The translations under genes were made by a program, and so were the position numbers. The notes beneath the pieces were generated by a model. It searched no databases. It saw only the letters and a program-made list of their open reading frames with translations, and was not told the origin of the DNA. DNA of 63,775 bases from Candidatus Salinicoccus stercoripullorum (GTDB taxonomy: Bacteria > Bacillota > Bacilli > Staphylococcales > Salinicoccaceae): assembly GCA_019113295.1 (NCBI GenBank), contig DXHR01000002.1:1-63775 (forward strand), in the 5' to 3' direction. The stretch's first letter is position 1, and every line of letters starts with the position of its first letter. This document shows positions 18,439 to 27,344 of the stretch, in pieces.

Positions 18439-18714
18439 TCAGGTGAACAAACGATACAGATTGTTGCAGGCTCTAGCGGCAGCAATATCTTTCTCGGTCA
18501 GTGAGTTTTTAGAATGCGTCGTCCATGAAACAGTCACAGCAGTGTAATCGATGGAAATGAATGGATGATGCTGGACGCTCTCAGCATAAATCCCAATCTT
18601 TTCTGCAAAAGATACCCCATCGAGATATTTATCGAACTTGAACTTCCTGATGATTATTTCGTTTTCGAGGGACCAGCCATCCATATTTTCTGCCTGGGTT
18701 TTCACATCTTCCAT
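18439..18714 (-). CDS. pterin-4a-carbinolamine dehydratase-like protein
   Basis: A 91-residue protein of the PCD/DCoH family. The active-site motif shows H49-H50-P51 and H67 (SVQHHPF and SWTTHS). PCDs dehydrate 4a-hydroxytetrahydropterin made by aromatic amino-acid hydroxylases; some bacterial members assist molybdopterin-related pathways. No hydroxylase is near, so the partner is unknown. Ribosome site GGAGG precedes the ATG. Two matching inverted repeats lie 82 and 147 bases upstream of the start, suggesting repression by a dedicated regulator. Confidence 0.88.
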   Translation of the reverse strand: MEDVKTQAENMDGWSLENEIIIRKFKFDKYLDGVSFAEKIGIYAESVQHHPFISIDYTAVTVSWTTHSKNSLTEKDIAAARACNNLYRLFT

Positions 18715-18795
18715 CCTCGCCCCTCCTTCATTTGTACTTCTCTTTCTCTATGGCTTTTACCCGTTTCCACTGATATGAATCAATTATTATCATGG

Positions 18796-18810
18796 TAACG
18801 CCCGGCGTTA
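18796..18810. promoter_or_regulatory. TAACG-N5-CGTTA inverted repeat, site 1
   Basis: TAACG-CCCGG-CGTTA, embedded in a perfect 17-base palindrome GTAACGCC-C-GGCGTTAC (18795-18811). It lies just upstream of a possible minus-strand -10 box GATAAT (about 18787-18792), so it would overlap the promoter spacer of the dehydratase gene. Confidence 0.6.
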
Positions 18811-18860
18811 CAGAACATCAGTGAAGGTTTTGAAAGATTATTAGGATAGGGCTTTTAGGA

Positions 18861-18875
18861 TAACGGCTGACGTTA
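18861..18875. promoter_or_regulatory. TAACG-N5-CGTTA inverted repeat, site 2
   Basis: TAACG-GCTGA-CGTTA, the same half-sites and spacing as site 1, starting 65 bases away, close to six helical turns. Extension of arms gives ATAACG/CGTTAT. I found no third copy in the window by eye. Confidence 0.6.
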
Positions 18876-19124
18876 TTACAGGATAAGTGGAAAATATATG
18901 AACTTACAGGCATCAATAAGTTGGATGTCGTCTGCCTGGATACGTATACTTCGTGTGCCGGTTCCTCCTGTGAATATCCATGCTCCTGCCGGCATTTCTG
19001 ATCTGATTGCTGATGTTCATTTTTATATATCCCACTTTCAGATCAGCCGAGATTCATGATCATACTATCAAGGTCATTATACATATGCCATGAAAGGCAT
19101 GACAAAAGCATTTTACATGGATAA
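18876..19124. other. intergenic, no gene seen
   Basis: About 250 bases between the second inverted repeat and the end of the teichoic-acid operon. No ORF with a ribosome site and no known RNA motif is recognised. Confidence 0.4.
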
Positions 19125-19138
19125 ATTTCCCGGGAAAT
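19125..19138. repeat. 14-bp palindrome ATTTCCCGGGAAAT, copy 1
   Basis: A perfect palindrome that directly precedes the terminator of the teichoic-acid operon. The same 14 bases occur at 55065-55078, after qoxD. Function unknown. Confidence 0.6.
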
Positions 19139-19139
19139 C

Positions 19140-19175
19140 AGAGAAGAAGGCGGATTAGAACCCGCCTTCTTCTCT
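19140..19175 (-). terminator. terminator of teichoic-acid operon
   Basis: Fourteen-bp stem agagaagaaggcgg with its complement, just after the stop of the glycerophosphotransferase gene. Confidence 0.85.
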
Positions 19176-19180
19176 TTCAG

Positions 19181-21313
19181 CTATTGTTCTTCAAATACTG
19201 CATCCACAACTTTTTCCGATGATCTTCCGTCGTCCCAACTGCAGAACCTTTCGTAAAATTCTTCGTATCGTTCACTATATTTCCCGCTGACTGCATCGAT
19301 ATTTTCAATTGCATCGACCACTTCGTCATTGTTCATGAGCAATGGCCCCGGCAGTTCTGTCTCCATATCGATGTAGAAGCCGCGCAGCTGGCCCTGGTAC
19401 TTTTCTATGTCGTAAGTGTAGAACAGTATCGGACGCTTCAAGTTGGCATAATCGAAGAATACGGATGAATAGTCTGTGATGAGAATATCAGACATCAGAT
19501 ACAGTTCGCTGATATCACTGTAGCTGGATACATCATATGCGAAACCTTCAAGATCTGTCAGATCGATGTTGGAGGCGACGACGTAATGCATCCTGAGCAG
19601 GATGATGTATTCGTCCCCGAATTGCTCTTTCATCCTGTGCAGATCGAGGTTCAGATCAAACCTGTACTTCCCGACTTTGTAATATTCATCATCACGCCAT
19701 GTTGGTGCGTAGAGGATGATTTTCTTGTTGGTCGGGAGATAGATCCTTCTCTTAAGTTTTTTAATGGTTTCTTCATCATTGCGGTTTGTCAAAATATCAT
19801 TTCTCGGATAGCCGGTCTGGAGCATCGTATTGTTGAACCAGAACGCTCTTCTGAAGATATCGGAAGAATACTGGTTGGGAGCAATCAGATAATCCCATTT
19901 ATCAGTTTCACGGTTGAAGTTCCTTTTGTACCGGGCAGAGTTTGTGCCGGGCATATGGACATCAGCCATGTCGCCCGCAAGCCTCTTAAGCGGCGTGCCG
20001 TGCCATGTCTGAAGGTATGACTGGCCATCTCTTTTGATGTAGCTGTTAGGCATTCTTACGTTGCTGATGACGTATTTCGCCCTTGCAAGGTAGTAGTAGT
20101 ACTTGAGCGAGAAGCGTTTTACAGTTTCAGGTTTTCCCGGTATTTTGACAGGCTTATTCATCACCCATACGTATTTATAGTCTCTTTTGTTTTCAAGCAT
20201 GTACTCATAGATGTATTTAGGACTGTCGGAATAAGATTTACCCTGGAAACTCTCAAAAACGACGAGGTTATCTTTGAAATCCATGTTTTTGAATACTCGT
20301 TTATAAAGCAGTTCCTTGCGGCCTTTTTTGGAAGCCATCCCTTTTTTGATGTCCCTCAGAAGATGGTTGAAGTTGCTCAGTTTCCGGAAGATGTTTTTAC
20401 GGTTCGATTGTATCGCCTTCACATCATTTTTCAGTATGAAGTCTTTGTTTTCCAGTCTTTCCGGATCGATTTTCTTGATGCTTTCCACAAGACCTTCAAA
20501 GTATTGATCGATTGTGGAATCATCCTTGAATTCGGTCACCAACCGCTTTCTGTAGAAATTGAGGAGTTTGTCATCCAGATATTTTTGGGCTTCCTCACTG
20601 AGCTCCTCAGTTCTGAGCTGGTTATAGATGCCGAAGAGATCAGGTGTCAGCTGTTCCAATGGAGACTGTCTGAGAGACGGATTGTTAATCGGATCATTCC
20701 TTCTCCTTCTGAAGTAGATAGCTTCGTAGGAATAGGGTATCATTTCAATCTCTTCCATCAGCGGAACCATGAACGTCAGATCCGAATATGTCTTGAATTC
20801 TTCGGAAAACCGCAGATTCATACGCTCAATGACTTCTTTTGAAATCAGGAAGTTGATGGCTGAGTTTGTTCTAAGCAGATTGTATCTTTTCTTTGAATAC
20901 ATCTTGACCTTGTTCGTGCCCGGCAGTATGATGACAGAACTTGAACTGAAGTCCGTTGATTTCATTCTGCCGCGGATCACTGGGAAATCACCAATGTTAT
21001 CACTCAGGAGCTGCAGCATGTTTTCGGATATATAATCGTCACTGTCGAGGAAATATATATAATCTCCTTTCGCTTTTTCGATTCCGATATTGCGCGCAGC
21101 GCCTACATTCAAACCTGCAGGTGTATCGATGAACCTGTATCTGTCATCGTTCAGATATGCGCCGTCAATCACTTTTTTCAATGAGTCGATATCTGAATGG
21201 AGGACCAGTACTTCGAAATTTGTGTACTTCTGCTTTCTTAATGATTCCAAGGCAGTATTGACATACTCCTCATTTTTTTCTGCCGGAGTGATTACAGAAA
21301 TCAAATTATTCAT
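19181..21313 (-). CDS. bifunctional glycosyltransferase / CDP-glycerol glycerophosphotransferase (TagF-like)
   Basis: A 710-residue two-domain enzyme for wall teichoic acid or a related glycopolymer. The N-terminal GT2 domain (about 1-110) shows SVITPAEKNEEYV, GAARNIGIEKAKG and the metal-site LDSDDY. The C-terminal TagF-type domain carries WHGTPLKRL, APTWRDDEYY and TDYSSVFFDYANLKRP, the motifs that bind CDP-glycerol or CDP-ribitol. It would act at the inner membrane face. The ATG at 21313 follows aaaggagc and overlaps the end of the upstream glycosyltransferase gene by eight bases, so translation is coupled. Confidence 0.9.
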   Translation of the reverse strand: MNNLISVITPAEKNEEYVNTALESLRKQKYTNFEVLVLHSDIDSLKKVIDGAYLNDDRYRFIDTPAGLNVGAARNIGIEKAKGDYIYFLDSDDYISENMLQLLSDNIGDFPVIRGRMKSTDFSSSSVIILPGTNKVKMYSKKRYNLLRTNSAINFLISKEVIERMNLRFSEEFKTYSDLTFMVPLMEEIEMIPYSYEAIYFRRRRNDPINNPSLRQSPLEQLTPDLFGIYNQLRTEELSEEAQKYLDDKLLNFYRKRLVTEFKDDSTIDQYFEGLVESIKKIDPERLENKDFILKNDVKAIQSNRKNIFRKLSNFNHLLRDIKKGMASKKGRKELLYKRVFKNMDFKDNLVVFESFQGKSYSDSPKYIYEYMLENKRDYKYVWVMNKPVKIPGKPETVKRFSLKYYYYLARAKYVISNVRMPNSYIKRDGQSYLQTWHGTPLKRLAGDMADVHMPGTNSARYKRNFNRETDKWDYLIAPNQYSSDIFRRAFWFNNTMLQTGYPRNDILTNRNDEETIKKLKRRIYLPTNKKIILYAPTWRDDEYYKVGKYRFDLNLDLHRMKEQFGDEYIILLRMHYVVASNIDLTDLEGFAYDVSSYSDISELYLMSDILITDYSSVFFDYANLKRPILFYTYDIEKYQGQLRGFYIDMETELPGPLLMNNDEVVDAIENIDAVSGKYSERYEEFYERFCSWDDGRSSEKVVDAVFEEQ

Positions 21314-22907
21314 TGCTGTTGCTCCTTTCTTCTTTTTCCAGCAGCTTATCCGCGAGCGAGAACCATAAGTTCTGATAGTTTTCCCTGCTGAATTTCGTCT
21401 GCATTGTCCTGCCTGCCTCATTGCCCATATTCTTTGTTTCTTCAGGGTTTTTCAGCATATGGATGATTCTTTCCGATAAGGTTCCTATGTCTCCTTTTTC
21501 GATGAGGAAACCGTTTACCCCATCCTCAATCATATCAGATGGGCCGTACCTTATATCATAACTCACGACCGGAGTATTGTTCGCCATGCTTTCCATGACG
21601 GAAAGGGAGAATCCTTCAGCATTGGATGTTACGACGGATAATGCAGCATCCTGGTAAATTTTTTCCGGGTTTTGTGTATAACCCTTTATAAATACATTTT
21701 TTCCGAGATCAAGTGATTCTATCAAGTCTCTGTATTCTTCTTTTTTGTCTCCCGATCCCCAGATCTCCAATCTGGCTTCCGGCACTTCCCTGACCACACT
21801 TTCGAATGCTTTGATGGTGTGGTCGATGTTTTTGACACTTGAGAATCTGGATACGATTGATACTTTGGACATGTCTCTTTCGTTTTGGCCGCTGTAATGC
21901 TTTACGTTGGCGACTAAGGACCTCACACCTCTGATTTTCGGAACATTCACTTCATAATAGTTTGGAATGACAAACACTTTATCCTCATGGCCGAAACGGT
22001 TCACGATGTCATTCTTCTGTTTTTCTGTCAGAACGATGAGTGCATCGACATTGCCGGTATTTTCCACTGCATATCTGTTTCGTTTATTCAGCTCTGAAGA
22101 TGGGTCATCCGGATTTCTCAGATGGTTGCTGTGAGGACGCAGTGCTCTTTTCGCAAGAGGATTATCCAGTTTGACGAGCAGCTCATCGGTTGTTCGTGTA
22201 TCCGAAATGACCACTGTCTCGGAATCCGATTCATTTATGACACTGTTCAGCCAGTGCAGCTTGTGGGGAACCGCATCTCCAGTCGTCTCACTGAGCACTT
22301 CATTATTTGAACCGAAATGGGTGATCCGACTGATTTTTCCCGTCGAAGGTTCATGCCAGAAATTAAGGAAGGCTGCACCTTTTTTATCATAGAACACTTC
22401 CTGTCTGACCTTGTTCTCTTCAAAACTGAAATACTGCACTCTGCTTATATGTCCATAATAGTTATGGTTCTCCCGCCTGTCCCTGTAGCGATTTTCATTG
22501 AAGTAATCTGTGAAGTCGAGGGTGCCGTCATCCCGGAGTGCAATGTACTTTTCATATATGCCGTTGTTATAAAGTCTGTAAGCATTGTAGTTCTTTCTCT
22601 GGGTTACGGCATATTCCCTGGCATAATCGGAAAGATCTATTTTCATTTTACGGGTATTGATTTTATCCCGCTTACCGTACAAAGCCAAATCCTCGTACAT
22701 GTTTTGTATCTCCACTTTTTTGCTGACCTTGCCCATCTGCTTGAGTTTTTGGCAGATGACCGGAAACCGCGGCTCATATCTGAATGTCAGTATCTGGGTA
22801 TCATAGCCTGCGTCAGCAAAGGTACTCGCCTGTCTCAAGGATGCATGGGTGAGACCACCTTTGTTGACATCTATGGAGTTAAGTAGAAAAATAATCCTGG
22901 GTTTCAT
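21306..22907 (-). CDS. family 4 glycosyltransferase, TagE/TarM-like
   Basis: A 533-residue GT-B glycosyltransferase. The N-terminal part begins IIFLLNSIDVNKGGLT and contains the beta-rich insertion seen in TagE/TarM wall teichoic acid alpha-glycosyltransferases. The C-terminal nucleotide-sugar site shows EGFSLSVMESMANNTPVVSY and IRYGPSDMIEDGVNG. It most likely adds glucose or GlcNAc to poly(polyol phosphate) chains made by the downstream TagF-like enzyme, whose start overlaps its stop. First gene of a two-gene operon. Sugar and polymer cannot be told from sequence. Confidence 0.88.
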   Translation of the reverse strand: MKPRIIFLLNSIDVNKGGLTHASLRQASTFADAGYDTQILTFRYEPRFPVICQKLKQMGKVSKKVEIQNMYEDLALYGKRDKINTRKMKIDLSDYAREYAVTQRKNYNAYRLYNNGIYEKYIALRDDGTLDFTDYFNENRYRDRRENHNYYGHISRVQYFSFEENKVRQEVFYDKKGAAFLNFWHEPSTGKISRITHFGSNNEVLSETTGDAVPHKLHWLNSVINESDSETVVISDTRTTDELLVKLDNPLAKRALRPHSNHLRNPDDPSSELNKRNRYAVENTGNVDALIVLTEKQKNDIVNRFGHEDKVFVIPNYYEVNVPKIRGVRSLVANVKHYSGQNERDMSKVSIVSRFSSVKNIDHTIKAFESVVREVPEARLEIWGSGDKKEEYRDLIESLDLGKNVFIKGYTQNPEKIYQDAALSVVTSNAEGFSLSVMESMANNTPVVSYDIRYGPSDMIEDGVNGFLIEKGDIGTLSERIIHMLKNPEETKNMGNEAGRTMQTKFSRENYQNLWFSLADKLLEKEERSNSNE

Positions 22908-23030
22908 AAAACCATCCTTGTCTTAGCCTCATTCATTTGAGGATTATACTATATTATATTACTTTAAGTATATACTAAAAGGAAAACGATAAACGTACAG
23001 GTCGATAAAAACCTGGGAAAGGGCGAATAT

Positions 23031-23513
23031 ATGATTAATGAGACAGACAGGGTCTATTTGAAACGCTGTGTGGAACTGGCTGAGGAGGCGCTTGAAAAGG
23101 GCAATGCCCCCTTCGGCTCGCTGCTTTTATCCAGTGACGGTGAAGTTCTCTTTGAAGATCATAACAGGAATGCCGGAGGTGACGACACACGGCATCCGGA
23201 ATTTGAGATTGCCAGGTGGGCGGCTTCGAATCTGAGTGAAGAGGAACGGCATACTGCAACGGTCTATACATCCGGGGAGCACTGCTCGATGTGCGCTTCT
23301 GCCCATGGACTTGCGTCTCTTGGCCGCATTGTATATGCCAGCTCATCGGAACAGCTTAGGAACTGGCATGAGGAACTGGGTGTCGAGGCGGGAAATCTTC
23401 GGGGCCTCTCCATACCTGAAGTGATACGCGATGTGGAAGTTGACGGGCCTGATGAGGGACTGTCGGAAGCAGTCAGGAAATTACAGTACACTTATCAGAA
23501 ATCACAGAAATAG
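23031..23513 (+). CDS. nucleoside deaminase (CDA/dCMP superfamily)
   Basis: A 160-residue zinc-dependent deaminase. Zinc and catalytic residues are H55, E57 (RHPEFEIA), C85 and C88 (SGEHCSMCASAHG). The HPE form in place of HAE is found in a branch of guanine/nucleoside deaminases. It may deaminate guanine, cytosine or a modified base; tRNA deamination is less likely because it lacks the TadA basic C-terminus. The ATG follows aaagggcg. It stands alone and converges on the formate dehydrogenase operon. Confidence 0.85.
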   Translation: MINETDRVYLKRCVELAEEALEKGNAPFGSLLLSSDGEVLFEDHNRNAGGDDTRHPEFEIARWAASNLSEEERHTATVYTSGEHCSMCASAHGLASLGRIVYASSSEQLRNWHEELGVEAGNLRGLSIPEVIRDVEVDGPDEGLSEAVRKLQYTYQKSQK

Positions 23514-23546
23514 TGAAAGAGGTCCCGAAGCGGGACCTCTTTCACT
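23512..23546. terminator. bidirectional terminator
   Basis: Sixteen-bp perfect stem agtgaaagaggtcccg with three-base loop; overlaps the last codons of the DUF1641 gene. Confidence 0.92.
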
Positions 23547-24183
23547 TTCTCAGCAATATGAGAGGAAGCATCATCAAAGCACCGGCGCCGGCCGCCAGAG
23601 CGTAGCCATACGGCCTTTTACTGCCTTCCGCATATTCACTTTTCTGTTCGTCCATTTCACGGCCGGGGTTCTGTACCCGTTCGGTCTGGGGCCTGATATT
23701 CTCCTCTTCATCTTTCTGGGTACCCATGCCTTTCAGCATCTGAAGGAGGACATTGGCGCCCTCCACCACTTCCGGGTCCTTCAATGCGCCGATGAGGCCG
23801 GCGTATCCCGCCTTCTTATTGCCGTGCTCGTATTCAGCCGCTTTTGAAACGCCGGTATTGATCTTCAGTACGAGCGGTTCAATCTCAGTCATATTTACAG
23901 TCCCGAGCAGCTGGAACATAAGAAGCGTATTCTTGATGGACTGGGGCGTTTCAGAATCATCGAGGGCGGTCACTATCCGGTGGATGATCCTGTCTCCCTG
24001 CCCGAGACTGCTGTTCATCATATCCAGCAGTTCCCGGTCTTTCATCTTGTCCGCTATCGACAGGATGTCACCCAGAAGTTCCTTATGCTTCGTCAGAAGC
24101 TGCTCCAACTCACGGAGTTCACGTTCATGCTGCGCTTCGGAATCGATTTCCATCTTATGAATCACTTTCGTCGCTCTGGCCAT
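23542..24183 (-). CDS. DUF1641 domain protein, formate dehydrogenase partner
   Basis: A 213-residue protein with a helical DUF1641 domain and one C-terminal transmembrane segment (ALAAGAGALMMLPLILL) that ends with basic residues. DUF1641 genes regularly follow formate dehydrogenase alpha genes in Bacillales, and the encoded protein is thought to link the enzyme to the membrane or quinone pool; this role is inferred from context. Its ATG overlaps the stop of the upstream gene by one base (TAATG), showing translational coupling. Confidence 0.88.
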   Translation of the reverse strand: MARATKVIHKMEIDSEAQHERELRELEQLLTKHKELLGDILSIADKMKDRELLDMMNSSLGQGDRIIHRIVTALDDSETPQSIKNTLLMFQLLGTVNMTEIEPLVLKINTGVSKAAEYEHGNKKAGYAGLIGALKDPEVVEGANVLLQMLKGMGTQKDEEENIRPQTERVQNPGREMDEQKSEYAEGSKRPYGYALAAGAGALMMLPLILLRK

Positions 24184-27134
24184 TATTTATTCCCCCTTCT
24201 CGCCTTGACGATGTCTCCCGGGAAGATATAGTCACTTCGCGCCCACTTTTCTTCCACATTCACACCGATCTGTGGCTGCGGGTTACCGTAGCGATGATTG
24301 ACTTTTGGAAGCGGGCTTTTTCCTTTTTGCTCCAGCACTTCCATCTTCACGGAGACTTCCTTGTATGCAGGTGTGTCTGTATCTTTATCCGAGTGGGAGC
24401 TTGTCAGGTAGTTGATTGCCCCTTCACCCGCTGTGTTCATCGGCAGATACAGCTGTTTGCCAAATACGCGGTCAGTGACGATGCAGCTCACTTTGACACT
24501 GCCGTAAGGTGAAGTCAGCCGAACTTTGGTGCCGTCTTCAAGTTTGCGCTCTTCGGCAAGCTGCGGAGATACTTCAAGGAATACTTCAGGTGTCTTTCCT
24601 GTAATGGCTTCCGATTTGTACGTCATATTCCCTTCGTGGAAATGTTCCAGAATCCTGCCGTTGTTGACGTGCAGATCATACTGATCTTCAAATTCGAGCG
24701 GCTTCGTCCACTCGACCGGCCAGAGCCGAGCCTTGCCTTCAGGCAGCGGGAATTCCTTTTCGAACAGCAGCGGTGTATCCGTACCGTCTTCAGCGACCGG
24801 CCACTGCAGGCTGTCATATCCTTCGAGCCGGTCATAGCTTACTCCTGCAAAAAGTGGTGTCAGGGAAGCTGCTTCATCCATGATCTCACCCGGATGGCTG
24901 TAGTTCCATCCTGCTCCCATGCGGTTGGCGATTTCCTGGATGATCTGCCAGTCCGGTTTGGATTCACCGAGCGGATCCATCACTTTATAAAGGCGCTGGA
25001 ATCGTCTTTCCGTGTTTACGAATGTGCCGTCCTTTTCCAAGCTTGGGCTGGCGGGCAGCACTACATCGGCGTACTGGCATGTCTTAGAGAAGAAAATGTC
25101 CTGCACCACGAAGAATTTCAGCTTTTCAAATGCAGACTGGACATAATTGATATTGGAGTCGACAATGCCCATATCCTCGCCTTTCAGATACAGTACCTCG
25201 AGGCTGCCCTCATGGATGGCTTCGACCATTTCATGGTTGTTCAGTCCCGGTTCTACCGGTATTTCTGTGCTCCAGTTCTCTTCAAAGCGGGCGCGTACAT
25301 CATCATCAGTGACGAACTGGTATCCCGGGAAACGGTCGGGCATGCTGCCGAAATCGCTTGCTCCCTGGACGTTGTTGTGGCCGCGGAGCGGATATGCGCC
25401 GGCGCCCGGCTTCATATAGTTTCCAGTCACCAGCAGCAGGTTGGATATTGCCGTACTGGCGTCACTGCCGCCGCCGTGCTGCGTGATTCCCATCGCCCAC
25501 AGGATGGAAGTCGTCTCTGCTTCATGTATCGATGTTGCGATTTCAACCAGTTCTTCTTCTGTCATTCCAGTAATATCTGAAGCATACTCCAGTGTATACT
25601 TATCCAGGCTCGCCATGTACTCCTCGACGTCGTTCACATGATCGCGGAGGAATGCTTTATCATCCCAGCCCTGATCGATGATATATTTTGTCACGGCTGA
25701 CAGCCATACCAGATCGCTACCCGGCGCAGGTCTGACGAAGAGATCCGCACGGTTTGCCAGTTCATTTTCGCGCAGGTCGGCGACAATGACTTTCTGCCCG
25801 CGGAGTTTCTGCGCACGCTTCACACGCGTCGCGAGTACCGGATGGGATTCTGCAGTGTTGGAACCTACGGAAATGACGAGTTCCGCCTGTGCGATGTCAC
25901 CGATGCCTCCGGAATCTCCGCCATATCCGACGGTGCGCCAGAGTCCCATAGTTGCCGGGGACTGGCAGTATCTTGAACAGTTGTCGATATTATTGGTTCC
26001 GATGACGCCTCTTGCAAGTTTCTGCATCAGATAGGACTCTTCATTAGTACATTTTGAAGAGGAGATGAAAGCGAGTGAATCCGGTCCTTTTTCCTTCCGG
26101 TTTTCCTTGAATTTCTTTTCTATGAGATAGAGGGCCTCTTCCCATTCCGCCTCCCGGAATTCATCACCTTCGCGGATCAGCGGTTTTGTCAGACGTTCTT
26201 CGCTGTTTACGAAATCCCAGCCGAACTTGCCTTTGACGCAGGTGGACACCCCGTTTGCCGGTGCCTCTTCCTGCGGTTCAATCTTCAGGATCTCACGGTC
26301 CTTCGTCCATACATCGAATGAACAGCCCACACCGCAGTATGTGCAGACGGTTTTCGTCTTTTTGATCCGCTCTTCACGCATCGTTGCTTCAACGTCCGAG
26401 ACGGCCATGAGCGAGCCGTATCCCGTTTCAATATTCTTTGTAATGTCAACCATCGGACGGAACGTCTCTTCGGCCATGCCGGTCAGGAAACCGGCCTCCC
26501 CTTCCATGCCGACTTCCATCATCGCGTTACACGGGCAGACTGTGGAACAGTGGCCGCAGTTCACACATGATGATTCATCAATGGTAGTGTCGTTATCCCA
26601 TATGACACGCGGCCTTTCAAGTGTCCAGTCGATCAGTAGTGTCTCATTCACCTGAAGGTCCTGGCAGGCCTCGACACATCTGCCGCACAGGATGCACTGA
26701 TCAGGGTCATAGCGGTAGAATGCATTCCGCTGCACTTTATGGTCTTTGCCCGTGTGCGGGGTATCCTGGTGGCTGATTCTCATCTCTTTCACCGTGTTAT
26801 GTATCTCACAGTTTCCATTGTTGAAATCGCACACTGTACAGTAGAGCTCGTGGTTGCCCAGAATACGGTCCATGGCGATGAGCTGCGCTTCATGGATATC
26901 ATCCCCGACAGTCTCCACCACATCCCCTTCATTTATGGTCGTGGAACAGGAACGGACGTATTCACCGTTGACCTTGACGATGCATGCATCACATGTTTCA
27001 AGGGCGCCGAGACTTTCGTGATAGCAAAGATGCGGCGGTGCTGTTCCGTTATTCTTCAGATGGTTCAGCAGCATCACGTCGTTCTGGACACCCTGTTTTA
27101 TCCCGTCCAGTGTAATTTCAAAAGGTTCATTCAT
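24183..27134 (-). CDS. fdhA: formate dehydrogenase subunit alpha, molybdopterin and Fe-S
   Basis: A 983-residue cytosolic Mo-bisMGD enzyme that oxidises formate to CO2. Order: 2Fe-2S ferredoxin domain (C37, C48, C51, C63), His-Cys3 4Fe-4S domain (NHELYCTVCDFNNGNC), two 4Fe-4S ferredoxin motifs (CILCGRCVEAC, CVNCGHCSTVC), then the catalytic subunit with CTYCGVGC and the active-site cysteine probably in DNCSRYCQSPAT. It uses Cys, not selenocysteine. The ATG at 27134 is preferred over one at 27140 because AAAGGAG is then eight bases upstream. Operon with DUF1641; no cofactor genes adjacent, but modAB lie at 37.6 kb. Confidence 0.93.
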   Translation of the reverse strand: MNEPFEITLDGIKQGVQNDVMLLNHLKNNGTAPPHLCYHESLGALETCDACIVKVNGEYVRSCSTTINEGDVVETVGDDIHEAQLIAMDRILGNHELYCTVCDFNNGNCEIHNTVKEMRISHQDTPHTGKDHKVQRNAFYRYDPDQCILCGRCVEACQDLQVNETLLIDWTLERPRVIWDNDTTIDESSCVNCGHCSTVCPCNAMMEVGMEGEAGFLTGMAEETFRPMVDITKNIETGYGSLMAVSDVEATMREERIKKTKTVCTYCGVGCSFDVWTKDREILKIEPQEEAPANGVSTCVKGKFGWDFVNSEERLTKPLIREGDEFREAEWEEALYLIEKKFKENRKEKGPDSLAFISSSKCTNEESYLMQKLARGVIGTNNIDNCSRYCQSPATMGLWRTVGYGGDSGGIGDIAQAELVISVGSNTAESHPVLATRVKRAQKLRGQKVIVADLRENELANRADLFVRPAPGSDLVWLSAVTKYIIDQGWDDKAFLRDHVNDVEEYMASLDKYTLEYASDITGMTEEELVEIATSIHEAETTSILWAMGITQHGGGSDASTAISNLLLVTGNYMKPGAGAYPLRGHNNVQGASDFGSMPDRFPGYQFVTDDDVRARFEENWSTEIPVEPGLNNHEMVEAIHEGSLEVLYLKGEDMGIVDSNINYVQSAFEKLKFFVVQDIFFSKTCQYADVVLPASPSLEKDGTFVNTERRFQRLYKVMDPLGESKPDWQIIQEIANRMGAGWNYSHPGEIMDEAASLTPLFAGVSYDRLEGYDSLQWPVAEDGTDTPLLFEKEFPLPEGKARLWPVEWTKPLEFEDQYDLHVNNGRILEHFHEGNMTYKSEAITGKTPEVFLEVSPQLAEERKLEDGTKVRLTSPYGSVKVSCIVTDRVFGKQLYLPMNTAGEGAINYLTSSHSDKDTDTPAYKEVSVKMEVLEQKGKSPLPKVNHRYGNPQPQIGVNVEEKWARSDYIFPGDIVKARRGNK

Positions 27135-27235
27135 GCCCATATCTCCTTTCCCGAGTCTTTACCTTTAATGTTTCCCCTTTTCCATCCGTTTAAATCATAG
27201 ATTCTGATTATTCAGAGATCGAATGATAATAATAA

Positions 27236-27262
27236 AGGAAACAGACAATGCGTCCGTTTCCT
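27236..27262 (-). terminator. terminator of CHAP gene
   Basis: Eleven-bp stem aggaaacagac/gtccgtttcct with a TTTATTATTATC tail on the minus strand. Confidence 0.85.
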
Positions 27263-27344
27263 CTAGTCATTGATGATCATCCCCGCCGGCAGGTTTTCTA
27301 TATGGTCGACATCCGGTATGATGTATTTCACATCCGGAAAAAAT

